Shown here: in pieces, positions 33,830-42,864 of the stretch
Layout: each line of letters starts with the position of its first letter
Numbering within the stretch: the first letter of the stretch is position 1
Assembly (NCBI GenBank): GCA_963742725.1
Contig: CAVUMX010000001.1
Location: 1,860,001 to 1,924,000, forward strand
Length of the DNA: 64,000 nucleotides
Direction of reading: 5' to 3'
Source: CAVVAL01 sp963742725
Lineage (GTDB): Bacteria; Actinomycetota; Actinomycetes; Mycobacteriales; Cryptosporangiaceae
The notes under the pieces: generated by a model
What the model saw: only the letters and a program-made list of their open reading frames with translations
Databases searched by the model: none
What the model was told of the DNA's origin: nothing
Translations under genes and position numbers: made by a program

Positions 33830-36072
33830 GTTCGGCGGCGGGGCGGTAGGCCGGGCGGGGTGACCGGCGGGGTCGGCGTCCCCGGCTTGACCTTCGGCTT
33901 CTTCTTGTCGCGCGGGTCCGGGGTGGGGTTCGGGTCGACGTACTTGCTGTTGGCGTAGGCGCGCATCGGCGTCGGCTTCACGAAGTTCACCGGCGGGACG
34001 TACTTCAGCGACGCGGCCATCGTCGCCTTGAACACCTCGATGGGGACCTTGGAGTTCGGCACCGACGACGTGTTCGGCGCGTCCGGGTCGACGTAGAACG
34101 CGGCCGCTGCGAGGTTCGGCGTGAAGCCGACGAACCAGGCCGCGCGGTTGTGGTCGGTCGTACCGGTCTTGCCTGCGATGGGCCGGGTGATCTTCCGTCC
34201 GACGCTGGCCGCCGTGGCGTTGCCGCCCGGGTGCGTGCACGGGCCGACGCCACGTTCGCCGACCGGGCACCGTGCGGCGTCGGCGGCAGCGTCCGCGACC
34301 TGCGCCGGGATGACCTGCTTGCAGCGCGGCGTGGCGTCCGGCAGGACCTTGCCGGCCCGGTCCTGGAGGCGGAGCAGCGGTGACGGCTCGCAGTGCCGGC
34401 CGCGCGCGGCGACGGTGGCGTAGGCGTTCGCCATGTCCAGCGGCGTCACCTGGGCGGTGCCTAGGGTGAACGAGCCCCAGTCCGCGTTCGGGCCCAGCCG
34501 GACGAGCGCGGCCTTGTTGTCACGGTCCTTGCCCGACCTGAACACGATGCCCAGGTCCTCGGCGCTCTGCACCGACGACAGCACGGTCGCCCGCTGTTGC
34601 AACTGGATGAAGTACGTGTTGACGGACTCGCCGAACCCGGACCACATCGTGTGCAGGCCGGTCATGTTCGCGCCCGCGTTCTTGGGGCAGTAGCGGCCGC
34701 CGCAGCTCGCCTCGCTGAGGCTCTTGTAGATCGACGGGTACTGGGGCGGCGCGAAGATCTTCGTGTTGAGCGGCATCCCCTTACGCAGCGCCGCGACCAT
34801 CGTGAACATCTTGAACGTCGAACCCGCCTGGTACCCGGGCGACACCGTCGAGCCGGTGAGAAGCGGGTTCACCGTGTTCGGGTAGTCGCGGCCGCCCGCG
34901 TTCTTGCGCAGGCTGTACGTCCGGGTGATCGCCATCGCCTTGACCCGGCCGCTGCCGGGCTCGACGACCACGATCCCGTTCGCGTACCGACTGGTTCTGC
35001 GCGTCTGGCTGTCGGCGGCACGTTGCGCCGCGATCTGCATGCGCGGGTCGAGCGCCGTCCGGATGCGGTAGCCGCCGACCCGGAGGTTCCGTTCCCGCAC
35101 CTGCGGCGTCGCCCCGAACGCCGGGTTGGCGCGCCACCAGTCGAGGAACCACGCGCAGTAGAACCCGTACGCGGTGTTGCCGTTCACGCAGGATCCGCGC
35201 GGCGCGGCCGGCTTCAGGCCCAGCGGCAGCAGCTTGGCCTTGTCGGCGTCCGCCTGGGTGACGAACTTGAGGTCGGCCATCCGCTGAAGGATGTAGTCAC
35301 GGCGGTCCTTCGCCGGGGCAGGGTCACGGCCGATCGGGTTGTAGACGGACGGGCTCTTGACCATCCCCGCGAGCATCGCCGCCTGGGCGAGCGTCAGCTT
35401 GGTGGGCGACTGGGAGAAGTACGCGCTGGCGGCGGTGCCTATCCCGTAGCCGCCGTTGCCGAAGTAGGCGATGTCAAGGTAGCGCTCCAGGATCTCGTCC
35501 TTGGTGAGCTTCTTCTCCAGGGCGATGGCGTACCGCATCTCGCGGACCTTGCGCGCGGCGGTGCGTTCCGTGGCCGCCCGCAGTTCGGCGCGGCTCGTGG
35601 CGGCGTACCGGAGGATGTTCCGGACGTACTGCTGCGTCAGCGTGGACGCGCCCTGGGTGACCTGGCCCGAGTTCTGGTTCGCGACGAACGCGCGGACCAC
35701 GCCCTGCGGGTCGACGCCGTTGTGCTCGTAGAAGCGCGAGTCCTCGGCGGCGATGATCGCGTGCCGGACCAGCATCGGCACGCTCTTGAGCGGCACCGGC
35801 ACCCGGTTCTGGTCGTAGAACGTGGTGATGAGCGAGCCGTCGGCCGCGTACAGATAGGAGGTTTCCGGTAGCTCCGGCGTCTTCAGCTCGGTCGGCAGTC
35901 CCTCGAACGAGTCGGACGCGGACTTCGCGCTCAGCCCCGCGAGCCCCACCGCCGGAAACGCGGCCGCCGCGATCATCACGCCGCCCATCACACCGCACAG
36001 CATCAGGGCGAGTAGTCGCGTGAGCACCTTCAGCGTCCGGTAGGGCCTCCCCATGTCGATTCCTCGCTTCAT
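33826..36072 (-). CDS. Class A penicillin-binding protein (transglycosylase/transpeptidase)
   Basis: A 748-residue bifunctional peptidoglycan synthase (start at 36072, or the ATG six codons later). A membrane anchor lies at about 18-45. The GT51 domain has the catalytic Glu in AAEDSRFYEHNGVD, then STLTQQYVRN and EILERYLDIAYFG. The transpeptidase domain has SxxK (GSTFKMF), SxN (GESVNTYFIQ) and KTG (AGKTGTTDHN). The C-terminus is a Lys/Pro-rich tail. It polymerises and cross-links peptidoglycan outside the membrane. A polysaccharide deacetylase is divergent from it. Confidence 0.94.
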   Translation of the reverse strand: MKRGIDMGRPYRTLKVLTRLLALMLCGVMGGVMIAAAAFPAVGLAGLSAKSASDSFEGLPTELKTPELPETSYLYAADGSLITTFYDQNRVPVPLKSVPMLVRHAIIAAEDSRFYEHNGVDPQGVVRAFVANQNSGQVTQGASTLTQQYVRNILRYAATSRAELRAATERTAARKVREMRYAIALEKKLTKDEILERYLDIAYFGNGGYGIGTAASAYFSQSPTKLTLAQAAMLAGMVKSPSVYNPIGRDPAPAKDRRDYILQRMADLKFVTQADADKAKLLPLGLKPAAPRGSCVNGNTAYGFYCAWFLDWWRANPAFGATPQVRERNLRVGGYRIRTALDPRMQIAAQRAADSQTRRTSRYANGIVVVEPGSGRVKAMAITRTYSLRKNAGGRDYPNTVNPLLTGSTVSPGYQAGSTFKMFTMVAALRKGMPLNTKIFAPPQYPSIYKSLSEASCGGRYCPKNAGANMTGLHTMWSGFGESVNTYFIQLQQRATVLSSVQSAEDLGIVFRSGKDRDNKAALVRLGPNADWGSFTLGTAQVTPLDMANAYATVAARGRHCEPSPLLRLQDRAGKVLPDATPRCKQVIPAQVADAAADAARCPVGERGVGPCTHPGGNATAASVGRKITRPIAGKTGTTDHNRAAWFVGFTPNLAAAAFYVDPDAPNTSSVPNSKVPIEVFKATMAASLKYVPPVNFVKPTPMRAYANSKYVDPNPTPDPRDKKKPKVKPGTPTPPVTPPGLPPRRRT

Positions 36073-36325
36073 CGCAGGAACCCCCCGTCGCTCGGTGCCA
36101 TGCGCTCCGTTTCAGTATGTGTCAGCTGTCATGGAACCGCCCGTGCTGACCCAGACTGTAAGCCGACCGCAACTTTCCGACGTATTGGCTGTTCAGGCAC
36201 TTCTGTCAGCGATGCGTACGACAAACGCGTCACATGGCGGGAAGCCGCCGCCGGGAAGACCCGTGGCGGGGCGCACGTACTGTGGAAACGGCCGACCGTC
36301 GTCGAACACACAGGACTGAATCTGC

Positions 36326-37078
36326 ATGGGACGAGGACGCCGGCCACTGACGCTCGCCGCCATCCTGCTGAGCATCGGCCTCCTGACCTTCGCCAGTACC
36401 CCGCCGCCACCGCGGCAGCCCGGGGGCGGCGGCGGTCTCGCACCCGCGTTACCGGTGATGGTCACGGCCGTTGCGGAGCTTCCGCCGCCTGCCTTACCGC
36501 CGGTTTTCCTCAAGACCACCGGCGGACCGGGCGTCGCCCTCACCTTCGACGACGGGCCAGACCCCCGCTGGACGCCCCGGTTCCTCGCGCTGCTGCGCAA
36601 GCACAAGATCAGGGCCACGTTCTGCGTCCTCGGATCGCTCGCCCGTGCACACCCCGGGCTCGTCCGGCAGATCGCCGTCGAAGGCCACACGCTCTGCAAC
36701 CACACCACCTGGCACGACCTCAGACTGCGGAAACGCTCGCCGGGTCAGGTCATCGCCGACCTCCGCCTCACCAGTGCGCTGATCGCCAAGGCCAGCGGCG
36801 TCACGCCGAAGTACTTCCGCGCGCCCGGCGGGAACTGGTCGCCCATGGTCATCGCCGTGGCCCGCCAGCTCGGCATGAAACCCCTGCATTGGACGTGCGA
36901 CCCGCAGGACTGGCGCCGTCCCAACGCCTACCAGCTCGTCGTCAGCGTGAGAAAGAACACGCGGCCCGGCAGCATCATTCTGCTCCACGACGCGGGCGGC
37001 GACAGGGCCCGGACCTACGCCGCGCTCATCACGCTCCTCCCTGAGCTGCGGCGACACTTCAAGCTCGTCCCGCTGTGA
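36326..37078 (+). CDS. Secreted NodB-type polysaccharide deacetylase
   Basis: A 250-residue protein with an N-terminal signal peptide or anchor (RRPLTLAAILLSIGLLTFAS) and a Pro/Gly-rich linker. The NodB domain is complete: TFDDGPD with the catalytic Asp and a metal Asp, the metal HxxxH (HTTWH), RAPGG, DPQDW and IILLHD. It removes acetyl groups from peptidoglycan or another polymer, in keeping with the divergent penicillin-binding protein gene. Confidence 0.92.
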   Translation: MGRGRRPLTLAAILLSIGLLTFASTPPPPRQPGGGGGLAPALPVMVTAVAELPPPALPPVFLKTTGGPGVALTFDDGPDPRWTPRFLALLRKHKIRATFCVLGSLARAHPGLVRQIAVEGHTLCNHTTWHDLRLRKRSPGQVIADLRLTSALIAKASGVTPKYFRAPGGNWSPMVIAVARQLGMKPLHWTCDPQDWRRPNAYQLVVSVRKNTRPGSIILLHDAGGDRARTYAALITLLPELRRHFKLVPL

Positions 37079-37203
37079 CCGCCTAGGAAACCCGCTTTGG
37101 TGACACGGGGGGTCGTCCCGTATGCTGGCCAAGCTCCCGACGTGAAGGCGGCCGGGTGCGCCGCCCGAAACAGCATGTGCAAGCATGTAGGAGTTCGGGT
37201 AGC

Positions 37204-37276
37204 GCCCTCATCGTCTAGCGGCCCAGGACGCCGCCCTTTCAAGGCGGTAGCACGGGTTCGAATCCCGTTGGGGGCA
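37204..37276 (+). tRNA. tRNA-Glu (anticodon TTC)
   Basis: A standard 73-base cloverleaf: acceptor GCCCTCA/TGGGGGC, anticodon stem CCGCC/GGCGG with loop CTTTCAA, T-loop TTCGAAT and discriminator A. It is the first of a Glu-Asp-Phe group. Confidence 0.95.
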
Positions 37277-37297
37277 CGACCGGGTCTTTCCGGACCA

Positions 37298-37371
37298 GGT
37301 CCCGTGGAGCAGTTGGAGTGCTCGCCGCCCTGTCAAGGCGGAGGTCGCGGGTTCAAGTCCCGTCGGGACCG
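37298..37371 (+). tRNA. tRNA-Asp (anticodon GTC)
   Basis: A 74-base cloverleaf: acceptor GGTCCCG/CGGGACC, anticodon stem CCGCC/GGCGG with loop CTGTCAA, T-loop TTCAAGT and discriminator G. Confidence 0.95.
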
Positions 37372-37377
37372 CCCAAC

Positions 37378-37401
37378 CCCCACCGAGGAAACTCGGTGGG
37401 G
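37378..37401. terminator. Hairpin between tRNA-Asp and tRNA-Phe
   Basis: A perfect 10-bp stem with a GAAA tetraloop (37378-37387 with 37392-37401). It has no U tract; it may terminate, or mark a processing site between the two tRNAs. Confidence 0.6.
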
Positions 37402-37404
37402 CTG

Positions 37405-37478
37405 GGGCAGGTAGCTCAGTTGGTACGAGCGTCCGCCTGAAAAGCGGAAGGTCGGCGGTTCGACCCCGCCCCTGCCCA
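37405..37478 (+). tRNA. tRNA-Phe (anticodon GAA)
   Basis: A 74-base cloverleaf: acceptor GGGCAGG/CCTGCCC, D-stem GCTC/GAGC, anticodon stem CCGCC or TCCGC against GCGGA with loop CTGAAAA, T-loop TTCGACC and discriminator A. Confidence 0.95.
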
Positions 37479-37489
37479 CCCTTCTTGAA

Positions 37490-37521
37490 CAGGCATCCTC
37501 GCAGCTCAGCGAGGGTGCCTG
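37490..37521 (+). terminator. Terminator of the Glu-Asp-Phe tRNA group
   Basis: A 13-bp stem with one G-U pair (37490-37502 with 37509-37521) and a 6-base loop, starting 11 bases after tRNA-Phe. Confidence 0.85.
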
Positions 37522-37878
37522 CTTCGTTTGCGGGGCATGCTCGGGCGCCCGCTCCGACCCCGTACTGACCGCTGTTCGCCGATGCTTGATGCACGCGGAG
37601 TGCACGGATCGCGGAGCCAATCGCTGGCTGGTAGACGACATGTTCCACGCGCCCGCGTCAGTAGGGTGACCGGTTATGGGTGGAATGGGCTGTGGATCTT
37701 CGGCTCGTGGTGCGGACCGCCGCGCGCGGCCGATGCCGGCCGGAGGTCGCCAGCAGGCCGCAGCGGGCGCGGTGCGCCGCGCGGCGGCCCACTTGATCTT
37801 GTCAGGCGCGACTCGGCAGCGAACGCATTCAGTGGTGCGTGTGATGGGTTTCAGACGTAGCGGCCTCTGCCGAACCGA
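37522..37878. other. 357-bp non-coding stretch
   Basis: No gene, repeat or RNA was recognised between the tRNA terminator and the end of the hydrolase gene on the minus strand. Confidence 0.5.
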
Positions 37879-38613
37879 TCATCCGGCCAGGAATGCATGG
37901 ACGCGCGAGCGATAGACCTGGGGCTCCTCGAAGGCCGTAAAGTGCCCAGCGCCGGGAATGACCGCGACGCTTGCGTTGCTCGACGCCGCAGCCAAGCGAG
38001 TCGCACACTCCCGGCCGCAAGTCACATCCAGTTCACCGGTCACGACCAGCGTCGGCGCGGTGATCTGAGACATGGCTAGTGTCGGATCTGTTGACGACCA
38101 TTCGTGCTCCATGAACCAAGCGATGGCCGGCCAGTACCAGGCCTCACTAAGTTCTCGGGCGAACGCCTGTCCGGCCGCGTCCCAGCGTGCGAAGTGCACC
38201 GGGAGCTCCAGCCCCGCGATGCGCTCCTTCTCGAGCCAGTTCGGAATCCCATCGAGAACCAACCGGTTGACGCGCTCAGGATAAGCCGCAGCGTACGCCG
38301 CCACGACCAGGCCGCCGAACGAGTGGCCGAGGAGATCCATCCGATCCAGGGCCAGGGCCTGCCTGAATCTCTCCAGGTCGGCGACGTAGTCCTTGGTTCC
38401 ATGCCGGCCATCTGTGGGCGGGTCTGACGCCCCTGCGCCGCGCCACTCCGGCCTGATGAGTGACCAGTCACGATCGAGGCCGCCCAGGTTCCCGAGAAGG
38501 CGACCGGGCAGTCCCGGACCGCCCGGAACGCAGATTAGCGGCTCGCCCGTACCCAACGACGTGTAGCCCGCGCGCCGGCCATCCAGAATCACCTGGATGT
38601 GTTCCTGGCTCAT
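37879..38613 (-). CDS. Alpha/beta hydrolase
   Basis: A 244-residue hydrolase with an intact triad: Ser in LGHSFGGL, Asp in VTGELDVTCG and His in PGAGHFTAFE. The oxyanion loop is CVPGGPGLPG, the HGGPG-like pattern of proline-iminopeptidase relatives. No signal peptide is present. The codon and base composition is somewhat lower in GC than its neighbours, which with the flanking NmrA-like gene hints at an acquired patch. Confidence 0.88.
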   Translation of the reverse strand: MSQEHIQVILDGRRAGYTSLGTGEPLICVPGGPGLPGRLLGNLGGLDRDWSLIRPEWRGAGASDPPTDGRHGTKDYVADLERFRQALALDRMDLLGHSFGGLVVAAYAAAYPERVNRLVLDGIPNWLEKERIAGLELPVHFARWDAAGQAFARELSEAWYWPAIAWFMEHEWSSTDPTLAMSQITAPTLVVTGELDVTCGRECATRLAAASSNASVAVIPGAGHFTAFEEPQVYRSRVHAFLAG

Positions 38614-38832
38614 GCCCCGATGCTAGGCCAGCACTACCTCGGCTGACGCGTAGCAAACGGATCAAGCGGAACGCTCGGTGATCGTTCTGGTTTCAGAGGC
38701 GGCCAACACCTGGCCGCTGATGTCCACTGAATCAGCCGCCCTGACCTGCATCACCAGCGATGATGAGATACAGCATCCACGCGCGACTTTCGCGGAGTGG
38801 ATCGCCCATCGCTGGCGCAGGAGGTCGCGACG

Positions 38833-39693
38833 GTGGAGACACAACGCGTGATCGCCGTTACCGGGGCGACCGGCGGCCAGGGCGGCGCCGTCACCCGCCA
38901 CCTGTTGTCGGACGGCTGGCGGGTCCGGGCTCTCACCCGCAACCCAGGCGCGGCGAAGGCGCGGCGCCTGGCTGTGCTCGGCGCGGACCTCGTGGGCGTG
39001 GACATGACGGACCGCGCGGCCCTGGTTCGCGCCCTCCGTGACTCATACGGCGTGTACAGCGTGCAGAATCCGATGATCAGTGGCCACGAGGGGGAGATCC
39101 GGCAGGGCCAGAACGTCGCCGACGCCGCCAAGGAGGCCGGCGTACACCATGTTGTCTACGGCTCAGCCGGCACCGGGGCAGCCGGCACCGGAATCCCGTC
39201 ATGGGAGTCAAAGCTGGTGGTGCAAGCGCACATGGAAGAGCTGGGCCTCCCGCTTACCGTCCTGCGGCCGATGGCCTTCATGGAGCTGATGAGCGACAAG
39301 AGGTTCTTCCCCGCCGTCTCCGCCTGGCACCTGATGCCGATGTTGATGGGCGTCGACCGGCCGGTTCCGTGGATCAGCCTCGATGACGTCGGCGCGATCG
39401 CCGCCCAGGCATTCGCCGATCCCGGCCGGTTCATCGGCGCGGACCTTCACCTGGCGGCCGACGTTCGGTCTATCGCCGAGAGCCGCGAGATCTGGCGTGA
39501 CATCACTGGCCGCCCGCCCCGACGGTTTCCGCTGCCGGTGTGGCTCTTCGAACGGTTCGTCGGGACTGACCTGACCACGATGTGGCGGTGGCTACGGACG
39601 GGAAACGTCGACGTCGATCCGGCGCCGACTCGCCAGATCCTGCCCACGGCGGCGACCGTGCGAGAGTGGCTCGTCCGAGCGCAGTCTCGCTAA
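38833..39693 (+). CDS. NmrA-like NAD(P)-binding protein
   Basis: A 286-residue atypical SDR from GTG 38833, chosen because GGAGG lies about nine bases before it; an ATG at 38797 would add 12 unconserved residues. The Rossmann motif is VTGATGGQGGAV. The tyrosine-lysine pair of active SDRs is not evident, as in NmrA/HSCARG redox sensors. Later features are GVHHVVYGSAGTG and LRPMAFMELM. It may sense NADPH or act as a quinone or isoflavone reductase. Confidence 0.85.
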   Translation: METQRVIAVTGATGGQGGAVTRHLLSDGWRVRALTRNPGAAKARRLAVLGADLVGVDMTDRAALVRALRDSYGVYSVQNPMISGHEGEIRQGQNVADAAKEAGVHHVVYGSAGTGAAGTGIPSWESKLVVQAHMEELGLPLTVLRPMAFMELMSDKRFFPAVSAWHLMPMLMGVDRPVPWISLDDVGAIAAQAFADPGRFIGADLHLAADVRSIAESREIWRDITGRPPRRFPLPVWLFERFVGTDLTTMWRWLRTGNVDVDPAPTRQILPTAATVREWLVRAQSR

Positions 39694-39729
39694 CTGGGCG
39701 CTCTCGAGTGGACCGGACCTGATGCTCCG

Positions 39730-39770
39730 ACCGGTGGGATCGTGGAGCCTGGATCCACAATCTCACCGGT
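39730..39770 (+). terminator. Terminator of the NmrA-like gene
   Basis: A 17-bp stem (39730-39746 with 39754-39770) with one G-U pair and one mismatch and a 7-base loop, 37 bp after the stop codon. Confidence 0.75.
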
Positions 39771-39922
39771 GGGATCAGCGAGTAGGAGGCGGATGCCGGA
39801 CGACGATCTGCCGCGCGGGATCGGCGTGGGGCGGCGGGTCGCGGGGCGGGGCGGCGGCTGGGGCGGGGCTCGGGCGCGGGGCGCTCGTATGATGGGCCGG
39901 ACTCCGAGCCTGAGGACCTGCC

Positions 39923-40954
39923 ATCCGGTACGCGCTGCTGATCCTGCCCTCGTCGAATCGTGTGTACGCCGATGCGTCGGTGGCGCTGACCCAGGCCGAG
40001 CTGGACGTGTTCAACCGGTCCGTGCTCGACGGGCGGATCAGCGGCATCGGTGCGGAGACGGTCGGCGGCGTCCCGTACGTGACGTTCGACGCCGAGCGGC
40101 TCGGCGAGCGGGATCTCGCGTTGCTGGCGAACCTGTCGTCCCTCTACGCGCTGTTCGAGGTTGAGGACGATCTGTTCAGGCCGGTCGCCTTCACCCGCCT
40201 GGACCGGTTCGACGACGACCTGGTCACCATCCAGAAGTACCAGGGGAAGACGAACGAGCAGTTCACGAAGCTGCTGCTCAACGTCACGCTGCTGTCGTCG
40301 GCGTTCGCGCCGGAGATGCTGGAGCGGCGGTTCCGGGTGGTCGATCCGCTGTGCGGCCGTGGCACCACGCTCCACCAGGCGCTGATGTACGGCTATGACG
40401 CGTCCGGCCTGGACAGGGATCAGCGTGACTTCGAGGCGCACGCCACGTTCGTCCAGACCTGGTTGAAGCGGAAGCGGCTCAAGCACCGGGTGGACTTCGG
40501 CCCCGTCCGGCGGAACAAGCAGGTCATCGGGAAGCGGCTGCACGTCACGCTGGCCGCCTCGAAGGACGACCACAAGGCCGGTCTCACCCAGGAACTCGAC
40601 GTCGTGAACGCCGACACCACGCGCGCGCTGGACTTCTTCCGTCCGGGCTCGTTCGATCTCGTCGTGGCCGACGCGCCGTACGGGGTCCAGCACGGCAGCC
40701 GCACCGCCGGCAAGGGCCTCGCGCGGAGCCCGCTCGACCTGCTCGCCGAGGCCGTGCCCGTCTGGGTCGAGCTGTTGCGCGGCGGCGGCGCGCTGGGCAT
40801 CTCGTGGAACACGCTCGTCGCCAGCCGTGACGACGCCGCGGCGCTGCTCGCCGACGCCGGCCTGGAGCCGCTCGGCACCGAGCCGTACCTGGCGTTCAAG
40901 CACCGCGTCGACCAGGCGATCCTCCGCGACATCCTCGTCGCCCGGAAGCCCTGA
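39923..40954 (+). CDS. TRM11-like nucleic-acid methyltransferase, apparent ATC start
   Basis: The first canonical start (GTG 39962) would remove the family-like N-terminus RYALLILPSSNRVYADAS. The frame is open only back to 39914 and holds no ATG, GTG or TTG there. An ATC at 39923, six bases after GAGGA, is the best start (343 residues). The protein has a THUMP-like N-terminal half and a Rossmann methyltransferase half with motif I DPLCGRGTTLHQAL and the catalytic DAPYGVQ (D-x-P-Y as in N2-guanine RNA methylases). It most likely methylates guanosine in tRNA. Confidence 0.8.
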   Translation: MRYALLILPSSNRVYADASVALTQAELDVFNRSVLDGRISGIGAETVGGVPYVTFDAERLGERDLALLANLSSLYALFEVEDDLFRPVAFTRLDRFDDDLVTIQKYQGKTNEQFTKLLLNVTLLSSAFAPEMLERRFRVVDPLCGRGTTLHQALMYGYDASGLDRDQRDFEAHATFVQTWLKRKRLKHRVDFGPVRRNKQVIGKRLHVTLAASKDDHKAGLTQELDVVNADTTRALDFFRPGSFDLVVADAPYGVQHGSRTAGKGLARSPLDLLAEAVPVWVELLRGGGALGISWNTLVASRDDAAALLADAGLEPLGTEPYLAFKHRVDQAILRDILVARKP

Positions 40955-40995
40955 CCCGAACACCCGGCGGCCCGAAGGCCCCAAGAATGCAGCGA

Positions 40996-41028
40996 GTGGG
41001 ATGTGCGGCCACCACCCGCACATCCCAC
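40996..41028. terminator. Bidirectional terminator
   Basis: A perfect 13-bp stem (40996-41008 with 41016-41028) with a 7-base loop, between the convergent methyltransferase and ABC permease genes. Confidence 0.85.
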
Positions 41029-41046
41029 CCCGAAACCGGACACCGA

Positions 41047-41805
41047 TCAGTCGGACGAGCGCATCGCCCGGGTGCCGACGAACAGCCCGACCGCCGCGAG
41101 GATCGCCGCTGCCGCGATCCCGCCGCCCAGCGTGTCGAGCGAGAAGTCGCCGTTGATCAGCGCGCGCTCTGCGTCCACCACGTACGTCAGGGGGTTGGCC
41201 TTCGCCAGGGCCTTCAGCCATCCCGGCGCCGCGTCGAGCGGGAGGAGCATCCCGGCGAGCAGCAGCAGCGGGAACAGCAGCGTCTGCTGGACCACCCAGA
41301 ACATCCAGTCCTGGTTCTTGCAGGCCAGCGCCAGCGAGTAGGACAGCGCGCCGAGCCCGACGCAGAACACGCCGAGGATCACGAGCCCGACGGCCAGCCC
41401 CGCGATGTTCGGGTCGAAGCCGAACGGCATCGTGGCGGCGACGACGATCAGCGCCTGCGCGATGACGGGGACGATCTCCTTGAGCGCCCGTCCGATCATG
41501 AGCGCCGACCGGGACAGCGGGGTGACGAGCATCCGCTCGTGCGATCCGGTCTGCATCTCGCTGATCAGGTTGGCGCCCGTCGCGGACGTCCCGAACAGGC
41601 ACAACATCACGATCACGCCGGGGACGAACCACTGCAGCGTGTTGCTCGCGCCAAGCCCGGAGACGCTGGTGAGCAGCGGCGCGAACAGGGCGAGGAAGAA
41701 CAGCGGCTGGATGAGTCCGAAGATGACCGAGAACGGGTCGCGGATGACCGGCCGAAGCTCGCGGCTGAAGACGATGGCGCTGTGGGTGAGGACGTTGGTG
41801 CTCAT
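41047..41805 (-). CDS. ABC-2 type exporter permease (DrrB-like)
   Basis: A 252-residue protein with six hydrophobic helices, and the ABC-2 signature around LALFAPLLTSVSGLGA and ALKEIVPVIAQALIVVA. The start ATG overlaps the ATPase stop (ATGA). With the ATPase it forms an exporter of the DrrAB type, which pumps antibiotics or lipids out. No biosynthetic genes are adjacent. Confidence 0.92.
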   Translation of the reverse strand: MSTNVLTHSAIVFSRELRPVIRDPFSVIFGLIQPLFFLALFAPLLTSVSGLGASNTLQWFVPGVIVMLCLFGTSATGANLISEMQTGSHERMLVTPLSRSALMIGRALKEIVPVIAQALIVVAATMPFGFDPNIAGLAVGLVILGVFCVGLGALSYSLALACKNQDWMFWVVQQTLLFPLLLLAGMLLPLDAAPGWLKALAKANPLTYVVDAERALINGDFSLDTLGGGIAAAAILAAVGLFVGTRAMRSSD

Positions 41806-42821
41806 GCGGCGATCTCCTGCTGGGCGCGGTTCGGGGCGTCGGTCGTGGCGGTGCTGGCCTGGCCTTCGCGCAGGCTGCGTCCGGTGAGGTTCAGGAACAC
41901 GTCGTCGAGGGTCGGGCGGGCCAGTTCGGCGGCGAGTACGGGCGTGCCGTCCGCGTCGAACTCCCTGAGCAGCCGGGGCAGGACGGCCGGTCCGCCACCG
42001 ACCCGGATGTCCAGGCCCGCGCCGGACTGCGTGACCACCGCTCCCCGGTCCACGCCGCGGGTCCGGGCGGCGGCGCGCGCGGCATCGGCCGGAGTGCCGA
42101 ACGAGACCGTGATCCGGTCGCCCGCGAAGTTGGCCTTGAGCCGGGCCGGCGTGTCGTCGGCGACGATCGTGCCGTTGTCGACGATGACGATCCGCTCGGC
42201 GAGGGAGTCGGCCTCGTCCAGGTAGTGGGTCGTGAGCACGATCGTGGTGGCGTGCCGCTCGCGCAGCGCCAGGATGTGTTCCTGGAGGTTGGCCCGGTTC
42301 TGGGGGTCGAGGCCGGTCGACGGCTCGTCCAGGAACAGCAGTTCGGGGGCGTGGATCAGGCCCATCGCGATGTCGAGCCGGCGCCGCTGGCCGCCTGAGA
42401 GCATCGACACCTTGCGGTCGGCGACCTCGCTCAGGTGGAGCGAGTCGATCAGCTCGTCCGCGCGGGCGCGGGCCGCTGCCCGGTTGAGGCCGTACGCGCG
42501 TCCCTGGGTGACGAGCTCGTCGCGCCCGCGCTGGTTGTGGCCGGCGCCGTTGCCCTGTCCGATGTAGCCGATGCGGCGGCGTACCGCGGCCTTCTCGCTC
42601 ACGACGTCGTGTCCGGCGACCCTCGCGACGCCGGCGGTCGGCGGGATGAGCGTGGTCAGCATCCGGAGCGTCGTGGATTTGCCGGCGCCGTTCGGACCGA
42701 GGAGGGCCACCATCTCGCCCCGCTCGATCGTCAGGTCGAGCCCCCGCACGGCTTCGACGGTCGTCTTGTTGACGGTGAAGTGCCTGGTCAGACCCTGCGT
42801 CTCAATCATCGTGTCGTCCAT
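41802..42821 (-). CDS. ABC exporter ATPase (DrrA-like)
   Basis: A 339-residue ATPase. Walker A is LLGPNGAGKSTT, the signature motif is MLSGGQRRRLD, Walker B is LLFLDEPSTGLD, and the switch His is in LTTHYLDEAD. The C-terminal 90 residues form the DrrA-type extension that binds the permease (RPTLDDVFLNLTGRSLRE). The start is ATG 42821 or ATG 42809; neither has a strong ribosome site, so the mRNA may be leaderless. Confidence 0.93.
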   Translation of the reverse strand: MDDTMIETQGLTRHFTVNKTTVEAVRGLDLTIERGEMVALLGPNGAGKSTTLRMLTTLIPPTAGVARVAGHDVVSEKAAVRRRIGYIGQGNGAGHNQRGRDELVTQGRAYGLNRAAARARADELIDSLHLSEVADRKVSMLSGGQRRRLDIAMGLIHAPELLFLDEPSTGLDPQNRANLQEHILALRERHATTIVLTTHYLDEADSLAERIVIVDNGTIVADDTPARLKANFAGDRITVSFGTPADAARAAARTRGVDRGAVVTQSGAGLDIRVGGGPAVLPRLLREFDADGTPVLAAELARPTLDDVFLNLTGRSLREGQASTATTDAPNRAQQEIAA

Positions 42822-42864
42822 GAGCACTACGTTAGGAACCATAGCGGCCAGTTCTTGACCGCTA

